Assembly (NCBI GenBank): GCA_937625935.1
Contig: OW569387.1
Coordinates: forward strand, 186,001 to 250,000
Reading direction: 5' to 3'
Length of the DNA: 64,000 nt
DNA from: Tetramitus jugosus
Lineage: Eukaryota; Heterolobosea; Eutetramitea; Acrasida; Vahlkampfiidae
Below the pieces are notes generated by a model that saw only the letters and a program-made list of their open reading frames with translations, did not search any database and was not told the origin of the DNA. The translations under genes were made by a program, and so were the position numbers. Each line of letters opens with the position of its first letter. The stretch's first letter is position 1. Of the stretch, positions 51,701-59,132 are shown one piece after another.

Positions 51701-53042
51701 AAAGAACAAAGTTGATGAAACCAGTTGATTCATCATAGGAATCAGTGACTCTGAACTGAACAAAGTCATCAATATCACTTCCATGGGAAGGAGTGTAGAG
51801 AAGAGTGTAGTAGTAAGTTGGTACTTCGAACCAGGTCTCACCAGCGTACAAAACTTGCTTGATTTCCTTGGTTTCAACCAACTTGGCAGATCCATGACTT
51901 GATTCCTGGATGATATCGGCAGTCAAGATATCCAACTCATCAATATCAGAGAACTCGAGAACAATCTTGTTGTCAACAGTGTTCTTCACAACATTGACAG
52001 TCTTGTTCACAGCAACTGGAGCAGTGTTGTACACTTCAATGGTTGCAAATGAAGTACTGTTCAATGGCTCAAAATCACTAATTTGGTACTCAATACTGTC
52101 CAAGTATGGCTCAGTATCGGAAGAGGCCCAATAGCTGATCAGAGTACGGTTTGCATTCAACAAGGTGTTACCCTTGGAGAATCCAATATAGGTAATAGTG
52201 ATCTCATCACCGTTCACGTCATAATCGTTGGCCAACAGATCCAATGAGTGAACCAAATTCTTTCTCAAACGGAAGGAGTCAACTTGTGCCACTGGGGCAT
52301 CATTTCTCAAATGAAAAATCACAGTGCCATTACAAGTCTCATTTCTGTCAGTCACATGGTAAACCAGGGATTCACTGAGACTGAATTGATGAGCAGGAGT
52401 ATAATAAATGGTCTTGTTATCAAAGTTGGCTAATCCACTGACTGATGGTTGCTCAATGTTCAACAAGAACAATTCATCATTGTCCACATCGGAAATGGAT
52501 CTTCCCTCTTGTGAAATCTCAAACAGCTTGAAGGCATTGTTCTTGGAATTTCTAGAGACGGAGAACTCAAAATCAGTGCACTCTGGAGCACGATTCATGA
52601 CAGTCACATTGACATAACTCTTGGATGACAATTTGTCATTAGAGACAGTGTATTCGAACAAATCTTGACCAGAATAGACACCGTTGCCACGATAGGTCAC
52701 AGAGATTAAATCAGTGTTAATGGAGACAGTACCAAAGGTGGGTTGAGTCACCTTGGTAATTCTGAGCTTGGAACCCTTAGGGTCCTTGTCATTGTTCAAT
52801 GGATAAATGGTGAGAGAATCTGGCTTGAAAACAAAGACAGAGTCAGGTTTGGTCACAGGAGGTTGATAGCCAACTCCAGTACCAATCAGTATAACAGTGG
52901 CTATTGTAGCGGCTACGACCACACTTGTGACAACAATTCCAACAATTGTTTGACCCAATGTGCCGAGCTTGAGCAGGGAGACATTGGCAGCATTCATGCC
53001 AACTGTCTGCTGTGTAGACGAAATAATAACATTATCGTCCAT
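45765..53042 (-). CDS. Giant type II membrane adhesin: cadherin-like tandem repeats plus vWA
   Basis: 2425 residues in one exon. A short cytoplasmic N-terminus is followed by one transmembrane helix (IVGIVVTSVVVAATIATVIL, about 31-50), so the bulk is extracellular. About 19 tandem domains of 85-95 residues (about 60-1780) share an x-N-x-AP-x-A start, NDxDxxGDxxxI calcium-like loops in the early copies (ANDIDADGD, SNDSDADGD) and F-x-YxVxDG before the last strand. This is the Big_9/Cadherin_5 'tandem-95' type common in bacterial surface proteins. Many middle repeats carry HWR/HWA. A vWA domain follows (about 2005-2235) with MIDAS DGSGS, GSTN and IFDGEPN. The final ~180 residues look beta-rich (FALWSLQTEKYVVRT). 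Likely cell-substrate or cell-cell adhesion (inference). Confidence 0.85.
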   Translation of the reverse strand: MDDNVIISSTQQTVGMNAANVSLLKLGTLGQTIVGIVVTSVVVAATIATVILIGTGVGYQPPVTKPDSVFVFKPDSLTIYPLNNDKDPKGSKLRITKVTQPTFGTVSINTDLISVTYRGNGVYSGQDLFEYTVSNDKLSSKSYVNVTVMNRAPECTDFEFSVSRNSKNNAFKLFEISQEGRSISDVDNDELFLLNIEQPSVSGLANFDNKTIYYTPAHQFSLSESLVYHVTDRNETCNGTVIFHLRNDAPVAQVDSFRLRKNLVHSLDLLANDYDVNGDEITITYIGFSKGNTLLNANRTLISYWASSDTEPYLDSIEYQISDFEPLNSTSFATIEVYNTAPVAVNKTVNVVKNTVDNKIVLEFSDIDELDILTADIIQESSHGSAKLVETKEIKQVLYAGETWFEVPTYYYTLLYTPSHGSDIDDFVQFRVTDSYDESTGFINFVLLNTAPVANDDSANCSRNKFVNIDVIANDIDADGDDMEVVLDGSITTAQGGKVTKVSSKVLRYTAPATFVGGDSFTYSVRDVVTTASKSKTATATVSINVFNEAPIAKDDSATVLKKKSITIDVLNNDVEPNNDPMIITFVSHPDAGSSDITISPDKKTVQFKADTTVGKVSFTYTVSDDLGLSGTATVVVDIKNSVPVVQNDAVSTFWNRSVSISPLSNDSDADGDVIRISTYTQPNSGTLTLSGDKFLYVPNSGFVGVDSFTYSVTDGIDTSAFATVTISVVNTAPVATADTAAVHWRIAEGVTIDVLANDSDAQGDTLYVQSVSQPQNGATTVVVLASGRLGVRYVPNQPFVGTETFKYYVSDWDKVTEGTVTVSVTNARPIANNDAYSLHWRTGSLTFNVLTNDVDSNSDPIKIVSSSLSVSPASVGGASIVDAVAGTIKFTVPANEVLGTCSFPYSITDGAQQSSSPATVAVTVTNANKPSTVPISRTIHWRTLQAAGYTEFAVYNTLKDLDGDDLTLSYTNPTNGVVTKNTVPDSPSTLRFSSTSSWKKGSASFTYTLDDGASSNTSAISVSVYNNAPVAAAIAFELDPQYINSGIDIDVLAKATDKDSEDVAFLNIKEVQRSTGNGTATIVDGKIHYQPKANCVGTDFFTYIVNDGLDNSTNTIAITVKYTSVQASQKYYSFHWRDIQSGVSLNLTEGIMKDNLSITKVLSSPTYTGTVVIQANKQNVTYTPVAKTIGVIKFAVSYTDTITTETITVTITITNTAPTAPNMNLQRHWRDLTTTTYGGFDVLTSASDANGDPIALNSAALVAGTGTVSLSSNKVVYKLGSPVNGLYYVGSGDIRFSYTITDQVQSFTALADVNVTNDAPVPLAKSYSVHWASYKTGSLLDVVSGATDVNGDTVTLYSVGSVTPSSAASVVLSSGQAKITGTPPASLIGNSFSFAYTVSDGASIAQQIATVTVTNEAPVAKDVTDSVHWRSKNIPYVVAQTPTTDSDTITVMSITSNQGSTASRITSTGNIINYTPPANFEGVEILTYTVSDGIQTDVGQATITVFNNAPTAKSYSLTSHWSTNPSYSFTAQADATDPDSADKTYLTVQSTLVGLSSTMYSVSNGIITLTPSNAIKATGSLTVTYTISDGRAVAQGTISLTFTNVAPVAPNKNIVISRTYGQSRYTLTGPNVLMAVGAVDSDSDPLTLSILSGGQKTGNGNDVDVTIPEYFAASIQVQYVYSDGLVNSNVGTATVTFTNSAPVCQPASIIVAKGKTASVTVVCTDTNLDPVAISATNLPSGLSLSGSTFTFVAPTGVKVSYSVPFTGKDGVGATGGNTLTITVTSQPPTANDYTWNILARRDSRTHTLNYLTASSASDPDGDALTLKIESHTCTGAESITLSQAGVMTLIRPFTYSTANCQIKVSTTDPDMSSVIRTVYVVITTSGLNAVGRSIIVDHKEGTFFTMTDVQVMLNDNDPLGGTLAFDSFYVSPADGCSAATPPANGFCGNVSPTSPSAGTWKFSQTSVECQTQRFRYQFHSVQDPAQVGYAIFDVRFQNCKCVKPLDIVFVLDGSGSVGQTNFDLMKSFIKQIVAPLDIGNGPTQTQIGIVQFDNRVFEVQTLSPSKTTINSAIDSLYFYAGSTNIRSGVLSAERMLKGTNSRGANVPKMIITIFDGEPNMPCSCSNCASGAAYLSTALCQSSRYPARDCNHCTSAAPLKCNPCGDVLAESRRINAKKPGNSDGYWRIMSIGVGPYLNNLSAKNLIRDLSYNKDLSLSVDWNQLSTVVSTIQSQSCDLVDTSVPSDTFQEGYDIYAYCGQIVGISTGSSQWYVSAEGTQMTYTSNAFNPTTNRANLFQIVCNNFGSKINFQTTNTASFALWSLQTEKYVVRTSNKLYANGASPQYYNFRTAGAVTGAVPSLVGLYIQASPEGSYVYTSPLTLSSTSSSYFTLMLVSYNDIAYKTGLRDPSTFPVPITDVTKTGAV

Positions 53043-53716
53043 GGTGGCTTAAAGTACAAGGAGGAAGCTTCAGGTATTTGGACCAATGATATCAGTAGTG
53101 GTTGTGTTTGTTGTGATGTTAGGGAGGGAATGGTAGCAACAAGCCTCTCGCGAGATGTTAGTTATACGTGTCGTTGAGAGACCGCAGAACCCTTCCGGGG
53201 ATGTTGCCGCTCTTCCAGTTAAGGTGACGGGGGATGACCTACGGGGAAAACAACAGATCTGGACTCCTATTCTGAAGCGCGGAAGACACTTGACATAGTG
53301 AATCTCGCTCTACCAGATATTTTGCTTCGCGCTTCTTTGAGAGTTGGAAGGAACAAAATTACTTGTTGGATTGTGGCCAAACTGAGAAGGATATGTGATT
53401 CTATGTTGTTGACGTGTTCCGAATGATGAAGGATTGTCATGTCAAATGCTTTACGAACATTACATTACTTAGTGAACGGTACACGTGTAGAGGGCAAGGC
53501 TGTCAATGTCACGACACCACCTTAAGTTAGCTCATAAACCATCTTGTTGTCCCAAGCTGCATACCAGCTCTTCCGACCACTTGTCAGCTATAACCTTCGA
53601 TATGTCCTTATTCATCTTCTCTTCTTTGCCAGGTGAATTTGATTGTGCAACATCCTTGGTCCCAGTATAGGTGCATGTCAAGGCAAGAAATCTTCATCTG
53701 GGTTACAGATAGAGAA
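53043..53716. other. 674-bp gap without a supported gene
   Basis: Upstream flank of the adhesin and 3' flank of the BAG gene. The stretch 53160-53350 is more GC-rich than other gaps here. Two ATG-less frames stand out: plus strand about 53238-53427 (62 codons) and minus strand about 53535-53690 (about 50 codons, containing NKDISKVIADKW). Neither has a recognised domain. They may be gene remnants, an unspliced exon or chance. Confidence 0.35.
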
Positions 53717-54421
53717 CTAACGCTTGAGCTGGTCGATTTGGGATTGAATAGTTTGGATTTGGGACAAGAGCTTCTTGCGTTGTAACCGCAAGTGTTCCTC
53801 CAGGTTTTCCAAGCCGTCCAATTGAATCATCTTCTGTGTCAACATTTCATCGCACATGATCAGTTGCCGCCTAATCTTTTGTTCTTGTTCCGCAACAACA
53901 GCAGATCCATGTTCTTCAATCTCAGTTTTGAGCTGAAAAACTTGGTTTTCAATTTGATTTACTTCTGTTTCAACTTGTGCCAAGCATTCGCTTGGTGTTA
54001 GCACCTTTTTCTTTGGTGGAACGACAGCAGCAGGCGGCCTGCTATTATTATTTGATTGTGCAGTTTCTCTTTGTTGCGCCATGTGAATGTCGCTCTCTGG
54101 TGTGCCAACTAGCTGTAGCTTTAGCTCACGATCCGCTTTCCGTACATGATTTTGCGCGGTCGTCCCCGACAATGATTTGGCTTGAAACATGGCCAAGGTC
54201 AACCGTGAATCATCAGAACAGCTCTTGACAACAGAGGTGAATTGACTCTTTGGCTTGAGACCCAAAATCTTTTGTTTCTCTAGTTGGATGCTTGTCTTGT
54301 GCATGAGCTCTTGCTTTAGCTGACGAATGGTTGCTTGTTCTGGCAGAACAAGGTCAAACAAGTGTTTTGAGCCACTGTAGCTCCAGGAAACAGAAACATG
54401 AATCATCATCGTTTGTGCCAT
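53717..54421 (-). CDS. BAG1: BAG-domain cochaperone with N-terminal ubiquitin-like domain
   Basis: A 234-residue protein with the BAG1 layout. An N-terminal ubiquitin-like domain (about 5-95: VSVSWSYSGSKHLFDLVLPEQATIRQLKQEL...QKILGLKPK) is followed by a P/N-rich linker and a C-terminal three-helix BAG domain (about 145-234: ECLAQVETEVNQIENQVFQLK...MCDEMLTQKMIQLDGLEN). BAG domains bind the Hsp70 nucleotide-binding domain and promote ADP release; the UBL links to the proteasome. The QLDGLE segment corresponds to the family's KLDGIE. It is divergent from the tail-anchored gene with a 211-bp shared promoter. Confidence 0.85.
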   Translation of the reverse strand: MAQTMMIHVSVSWSYSGSKHLFDLVLPEQATIRQLKQELMHKTSIQLEKQKILGLKPKSQFTSVVKSCSDDSRLTLAMFQAKSLSGTTAQNHVRKADRELKLQLVGTPESDIHMAQQRETAQSNNNSRPPAAVVPPKKKVLTPSECLAQVETEVNQIENQVFQLKTEIEEHGSAVVAEQEQKIRRQLIMCDEMLTQKMIQLDGLENLEEHLRLQRKKLLSQIQTIQSQIDQLKR

Positions 54422-54632
54422 TGTGAAAATCTTGTTATTCTTAACGTGCGGGCCTTGTGTTTGTTGCTTTGAGCCAAGATCTCTCTTGTTGTTTCATGTT
54501 GGAGTCATCCTTGCGTGTTCTGGTTCGTGTTACTCCGTTTGCGGGGATGATAATTTTTCCGAAAGGGGAGAAACAATTTGAAGGAAAAGGCTCCTTGATT
54601 ATGTCACAAAAAAAGCCAAACACAACCATCAG

Positions 54633-56027
54633 ATGATTAGCTTTGAGGATATCTTCGCCAATCGAGCAACTTGCTTGAATAACAATCCAAAACTAGATTA
54701 TATCGATGTGTTCGTCAGGAACGATGTCGAAGCCTCAGGAAAGCTCATCAAGAGTGGCAACGACTATTGCATTGTACCAAAGGCTGAATTCAGCCTGATT
54801 GGAACCAAAATACCTTTTAAGAATGCCTGTAGATCCCTGAATCAATTCCTGGAATACATGAAGGAGTTGGAGAAGTCTGGTTGTTACTACTATCAGCTGT
54901 CCTTTGGAGAGAACCGTGTTGGGTACGAAGCAAGAGTAGAATTTTGGAAAAATTCATCCTTTAAGCCTAAAGTCACTATTGGTCAAAGTAACATTGGAAC
55001 TCCTGTTAAGAAGGAGTCGGCAGCCTCAGAATTCACCCTTTCCTCATTCAAGGATGAAGCAAAGGACAAAAAGATCGTCATGAATTCACCTAGTGCTAAA
55101 TACAATGGAGGAACTGATTCCTTTGCCAATCACCACTCTAATGGTCAAGATTACGGCTCCAACTCTTTCATATCGAACAGTGCAGATTTCCAAGATAGAA
55201 AGAGCATTGTCACACCATCAAGCTCTTATGCTTCAATCCCTTCTTACTTGAACTCTTCAATAACTCCTTCACCATCTCAGAGAAGCTCAACAGGATACAA
55301 CAGTTTTGGCTCCTCATTCAATGCATCGCCTGATTACTCACCTCAGGTCTCAAAACCCAACGTACAACAATCTACTTGGACTAATAGACAAGCCGAGTCC
55401 ATCTTACAAAAGGAGCCAGAACACTCTAATGTGTCCCAGATGTCTTCAACGTCAAGTCCATCATCCAACATATTTCAAACATCATCCCGCAAAAAGACAC
55501 CAAAGACCTCTGAGCAATACGAATCGCCAGTGGTGATCAACAGAGCCCCAATTCGATTCGATGAAAAAGATGAGAGTCCGCAAAGGGATCAAGGCAGCTT
55601 ATTCGAGGCCAATCAACAAAAACTGCGAGCTATACGTGAAAGATCAGAACTTGAAGCTCTCAAGCGAAAGATGTCACACATGGAAAAGCATCATGCTGTC
55701 GAGCTGAAGAAAAAAGAAGAAGAAGCGATATCACTCACTCTTCAACTCGCTCAAAGTACCCAAACCATTGAACAATTGAAAGAAGAGCTCGAAAAACAAT
55801 GGAACATGATCTCTACACTCACAGACAATTTGAAGAAGATGGAGACAAAATCCTTGGAGGAAGAGAAACAGAGAAATCTAGCAAGTGACAAAAAGAATCT
55901 CTCTCCCAAGCATAGAACTGATTACTTCAAGTATTCAGGATGGATTGTCTCTCTGGTTGTCATCTTGTCACTCCTTCTCTTCCGCCAGTCCAATCTTCCA
56001 ATGACAACATGGAAGCAACGAACATAA
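54633..56027 (+). CDS. Tail-anchored coiled-coil protein (unrecognised)
   Basis: 464 residues. The N-terminal ~115 residues look globular (DYIDVFVRNDVEASGKLI...YYYQLSFGENRVGYEARVEFW) but match no family I recall. A long S/T/P/N-rich disordered region spans about 120-315. A coiled coil lies at about 325-420 (SELEALKRKMSHMEKHHAVELKKKEEEA). A single hydrophobic helix near the C-terminus (WIVSLVVILSLLLF, about 436-450) is followed by a short polar tail. This is the layout of tail-anchored organelle tethers or SNARE-like proteins, facing the cytosol on ER, Golgi, mitochondria or peroxisomes. The stop lies one base before the next ATG on the same strand. Confidence 0.7.
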   Translation: MISFEDIFANRATCLNNNPKLDYIDVFVRNDVEASGKLIKSGNDYCIVPKAEFSLIGTKIPFKNACRSLNQFLEYMKELEKSGCYYYQLSFGENRVGYEARVEFWKNSSFKPKVTIGQSNIGTPVKKESAASEFTLSSFKDEAKDKKIVMNSPSAKYNGGTDSFANHHSNGQDYGSNSFISNSADFQDRKSIVTPSSSYASIPSYLNSSITPSPSQRSSTGYNSFGSSFNASPDYSPQVSKPNVQQSTWTNRQAESILQKEPEHSNVSQMSSTSSPSSNIFQTSSRKKTPKTSEQYESPVVINRAPIRFDEKDESPQRDQGSLFEANQQKLRAIRERSELEALKRKMSHMEKHHAVELKKKEEEAISLTLQLAQSTQTIEQLKEELEKQWNMISTLTDNLKKMETKSLEEEKQRNLASDKKNLSPKHRTDYFKYSGWIVSLVVILSLLLFRQSNLPMTTWKQRT

Positions 56028-56028
56028 A

Positions 56029-57486
56029 ATGTCCGACAGCGCAGAAACTGAAAAAACTCAGCTAAAAAACAAAGAAACATTAAACAAGACTCTGTACTTT
56101 CTAGATAGTATGCCCTTTTGGAAAAATTGGTTGAATCCTCCACAAAAAGTGGAAAATCATGTGATCGAAAATGCACAGTTGGAGGACAATGATGATGATG
56201 CTGTGGAAGATTCGTGGGATATGCTGACTCAAGATGAAGAATTGTTTGATTCTAAATTGTGGTTCTTGTTGCATGTTCTTCGGCAATCAAAGTGTGTTGT
56301 TTTGAAGGATGCCATATCGAGTGCATTTGTTTTGAAGAGTGCCAATCGATTTGACTTGAGTCATATTCAAAATTCTCATATGGATATGCGCTTAGATTAT
56401 GTGACAATTAATGAACTGATTGATATGGAGGGAAACTGCTTGCCTGCAATGGTTTTTGTCATGAGGACATGTCGGTCTCTTCACTTGATACTGGAAAGTG
56501 GACACGAGAACAGTAGAGTTGTTCGGTTTCTTGAAATGCTTCAATATTCGGTTGTCAAATCGCTTCAACTAACGATAGAGACACGATCATTCGCAATTGA
56601 TATGTCTCGAGCCATCTCGAATATCAACCATTTGGAGCGACTTAGCGTACAAATTCACAATGTAGAAATACATATCGATTTGAACGACTTGCAAGTGATG
56701 TTGGATGCGAACAAACTGACACATTTCAGTGTTTCAGGTGTGAGTGACACACACTTACTATCATTTGTCCAGTGCACAAAGCTAAAGCATTTGTTGATCG
56801 ACTCCAACGTTGTTATGATGAGCGCGTCATTGTGTTGTCCAAATCTTGCAAGCATTGGTGGATACAGTAAGAAAACTCATGGTGATTTTGTGTCGTTGCT
56901 ATCAGAAGCATATTGTGGCATTACGGACATTACACAAAACAACGAGGATGAGGCGTTGTCAAATGAACAGTTCAATGAGCTCGTGATGTCAAAGTCGTTA
57001 CAATCAATAACAGTTCGTGTTCAGTTGACTATGTTTGATAAGGCATTCGAGCCACTAAGTCAACCAAATCTTGCAATTCGAAGATTGGACCTTGATTTTG
57101 TGAGGACAGGTCATGTCGATTTTCAACGGTTGTTTGAACTGTTTCCCAATATTGAAACTGTGATTGTTAGGAATGCGCGAGTCGTTAGTAATCTGAAAAT
57201 TCTATCATCGAACCGTTACAATCTATGTTCACTCCAGTTTTATGATTGTGAGTTTGGATCATCTCTTCTGATTCCGTTCCTAGAGAGGAATGAGAAGTGC
57301 ACTGATTTCCTTCTTAAAACTGACAGAGAGCTGAGCCAGCAATTTATCATTCGATTACTCAAGCGGAAATTGGTTATGCGAACTGTTATCACTGGGCAGT
57401 GCGTAAGTTTGATGGCTCCTCATTTCAAGTCCCTCCTTACCACAGTTCTCCCACACTTGATAATCCGTGAAGAGACTAGCACTTGA
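56029..57486 (+). CDS. LRR-like repeat protein (unrecognised)
   Basis: 485 residues from the ATG at 56029; MPFWKNWLNPP (56110) is a possible later start. After an acidic N-terminal region (DNDDDAVEDSWDML), the body shows spaced leucine-rich segments typical of irregular LRRs or F-box/FBD-like proteins (LHLILESGHENSRVVRFLEML; HLERLSVQIHNVEI; KLTHFSVSGVSDTHLLSF; KLKHLLIDSN; AIRRLDLDF; LCSLQFYDCEFG). No clear F-box is seen, though KLWFLLHVLRQSKCVVLKDAIS could be a degenerate one. It starts one base after the preceding stop. It is convergent with the MAPK-like gene (49 bp between stops). Confidence 0.65.
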   Translation: MSDSAETEKTQLKNKETLNKTLYFLDSMPFWKNWLNPPQKVENHVIENAQLEDNDDDAVEDSWDMLTQDEELFDSKLWFLLHVLRQSKCVVLKDAISSAFVLKSANRFDLSHIQNSHMDMRLDYVTINELIDMEGNCLPAMVFVMRTCRSLHLILESGHENSRVVRFLEMLQYSVVKSLQLTIETRSFAIDMSRAISNINHLERLSVQIHNVEIHIDLNDLQVMLDANKLTHFSVSGVSDTHLLSFVQCTKLKHLLIDSNVVMMSASLCCPNLASIGGYSKKTHGDFVSLLSEAYCGITDITQNNEDEALSNEQFNELVMSKSLQSITVRVQLTMFDKAFEPLSQPNLAIRRLDLDFVRTGHVDFQRLFELFPNIETVIVRNARVVSNLKILSSNRYNLCSLQFYDCEFGSSLLIPFLERNEKCTDFLLKTDRELSQQFIIRLLKRKLVMRTVITGQCVSLMAPHFKSLLTTVLPHLIIREETST

Positions 57487-57535
57487 GAAAGTGTACAATA
57501 ATTACTTTACAAGTATTTATTTTTGCACTCTTCGA

Positions 57536-58857
57536 TTATTCATGCGAACTTCTCCTCATTGACAGTAATATTGGTTGTTCCTCTCTATTTCTTTTCTGAG
57601 GTTGCGGGCTATGTACCACGTTGAACAAGTACCGTTTCACATCCTCTACTTGTGTGATCCTAGATAGGTCCATTATTGAACCAGCCGATATGTTCTCCGA
57701 ACCAGCCATTTCATCGCCCTTGAGGGTATATTGTCGAAATAAGTCATGATTCAAAGCTTGCTGCACCGTCAACCGCTTATCTAAATCCACTTCTAACAAG
57801 CCAAACAAAAAGTGAAAAATTTTTTCATTCTTGATGTGAGGTAACAGATGATTCTGTATCTCGCTCCGTGCTTGATCCACACTGGGAAAATTGCTCATGG
57901 TTTGCATGAATTCGTTGACTATTGTTGACTTGCCTCGGATATCATTTAGGGAATGAGAGCCAAGTGTCTCAAATATCTGGTGCAGCAGCTCATTGCTATT
58001 CTTGGCCTTAAATAATGGACCTATATTCTCAAATTCAGAAGATTTACACCGGGTATCACAATGATTCGACTCTGCAATGCAAGAGTTTGCGTGCAGTAAC
58101 ATCTCTGCGAAAATACACCCGACAGACCACATGTCAACTTCCTTGCTGCATCTCTCATAGTTGAAGCACAATTCTGGTGCTCGATAAGATCTCGTCGTGA
58201 CATACAAATCTTCCATTGGTTGTCTCGAATCGCACACCATTCCAAAATCGCATATTGCCAATCGTTTCCTGCTCGGATCAATGAGGATATTTGCCGGTTT
58301 CAAATCTCGATGAACCAGTCCAGAACTGTGAATCAAACTCAATCCTGTTACCAATTGGTACATTAGGTTCATTACATCACTCAAAATCTCATTCTCGGTG
58401 TTCGCTTTGTTCTTGAGTTGAGTCCAGTACTCTTCCAAATTCATCGGGAAGTATTCCATGACCAAATACAGGTCTTGAAAAGAGTTGTAATCTCTTGGAA
58501 TAATCATCGAGATCAAATTGACAATATTGGGAGAATTTTGGAAATGTTGCATAACCATGTACTCTCGCAGAATCACTAACTGTTCCTCTCTCGTGTTCGA
58601 TGGATGAAAGGGACTCAATATTTTCTTAATGGCTACTTTTTTAGGAGCAGTCCAACCATTGTTCGGTAGAAGTTGTGTATCTTCGCAGAGGACGACTGTG
58701 CCGAACGCTCCTCTTCCTATGATTCGACTATATTCAGTGATTCGGAGAGTTAGTTAGAGGAAGATAACACAATTGTGAGAACAAACACATACATGGGATG
58801 ATAGTTTGTTGGAATGTACAAATGACAACCCTCTATTTCTTGTTTTGGATAATTCAT
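57536..58857 (-). CDS. MAPK-like protein kinase with DLY activation lip
   Basis: A CMGC/MAP-kinase-like Ser/Thr kinase in two exons: 58857-58793 and 58727-57536 (65-bp intron, GTATGT...ATATAG, phase 2), about 418 residues. The spliced N-terminus YIPTNYHPIRIIGRGAFGTV matches the MAPK pattern (IPxxYxxIxxIGxGAxGxV). It is followed by VAIKKI (Lys of the ATP site), VMEYFPMNLEEYW, HRDLKPANILI (catalytic loop), CDFGMV, RSYRAPEL, VDMWSVGCIFAEML and a GPLF...LLHQIFETLG segment with a Cys-rich insert. Where MAPKs have T-E-Y-V-A-T-R, this protein has D-L-Y-V-T-T-R: Tyr is kept and the Thr is replaced by Asp. The C-terminal ~60 residues are non-conserved. It is divergent from IFT172. Confidence 0.88.
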
Positions 58858-59132
58858 ACTGCTTTTCCTTTTTGCTGTCGGTTGCATTCCTTATTGTTTT
58901 TTTGGTTGACTTTGAACCAAGCCCAGTTTGTTTTTACGAAGTCGACACGAACAAGGTTCTTTTTTAGGTTCAGTTCAAGTTCAAAAAAATAATACAACCG
59001 ACAAAATCGACATGACAGCTCCAGCCAGATGTCAAAAAAGGCGCCACTTGTATTAATGCGCCACGAACTACAGAAATCGCTCTCCACAAAGATTCAAACT
59101 AGATCTTGGCTTCTCTGTGTGACGGAACAAAA
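58858..59132. promoter_or_regulatory. Divergent promoter MAPK-like / IFT172
   Basis: 275 bp between head-to-head genes. It contains GGCGCCAC (59040-59047) and TGCGCCAC (59057-59064), two GCGCC cores 17 bp apart and about 70-93 bp before the IFT172 ATG. Confidence 0.4.

Noticed and set aside
53535-53690. HMG-box gene fragment on the minus strand
   Set aside because: Only about 12 residues resemble an HMG helix, with no start codon and no neighbouring exon; kept only as a low-interest observation.
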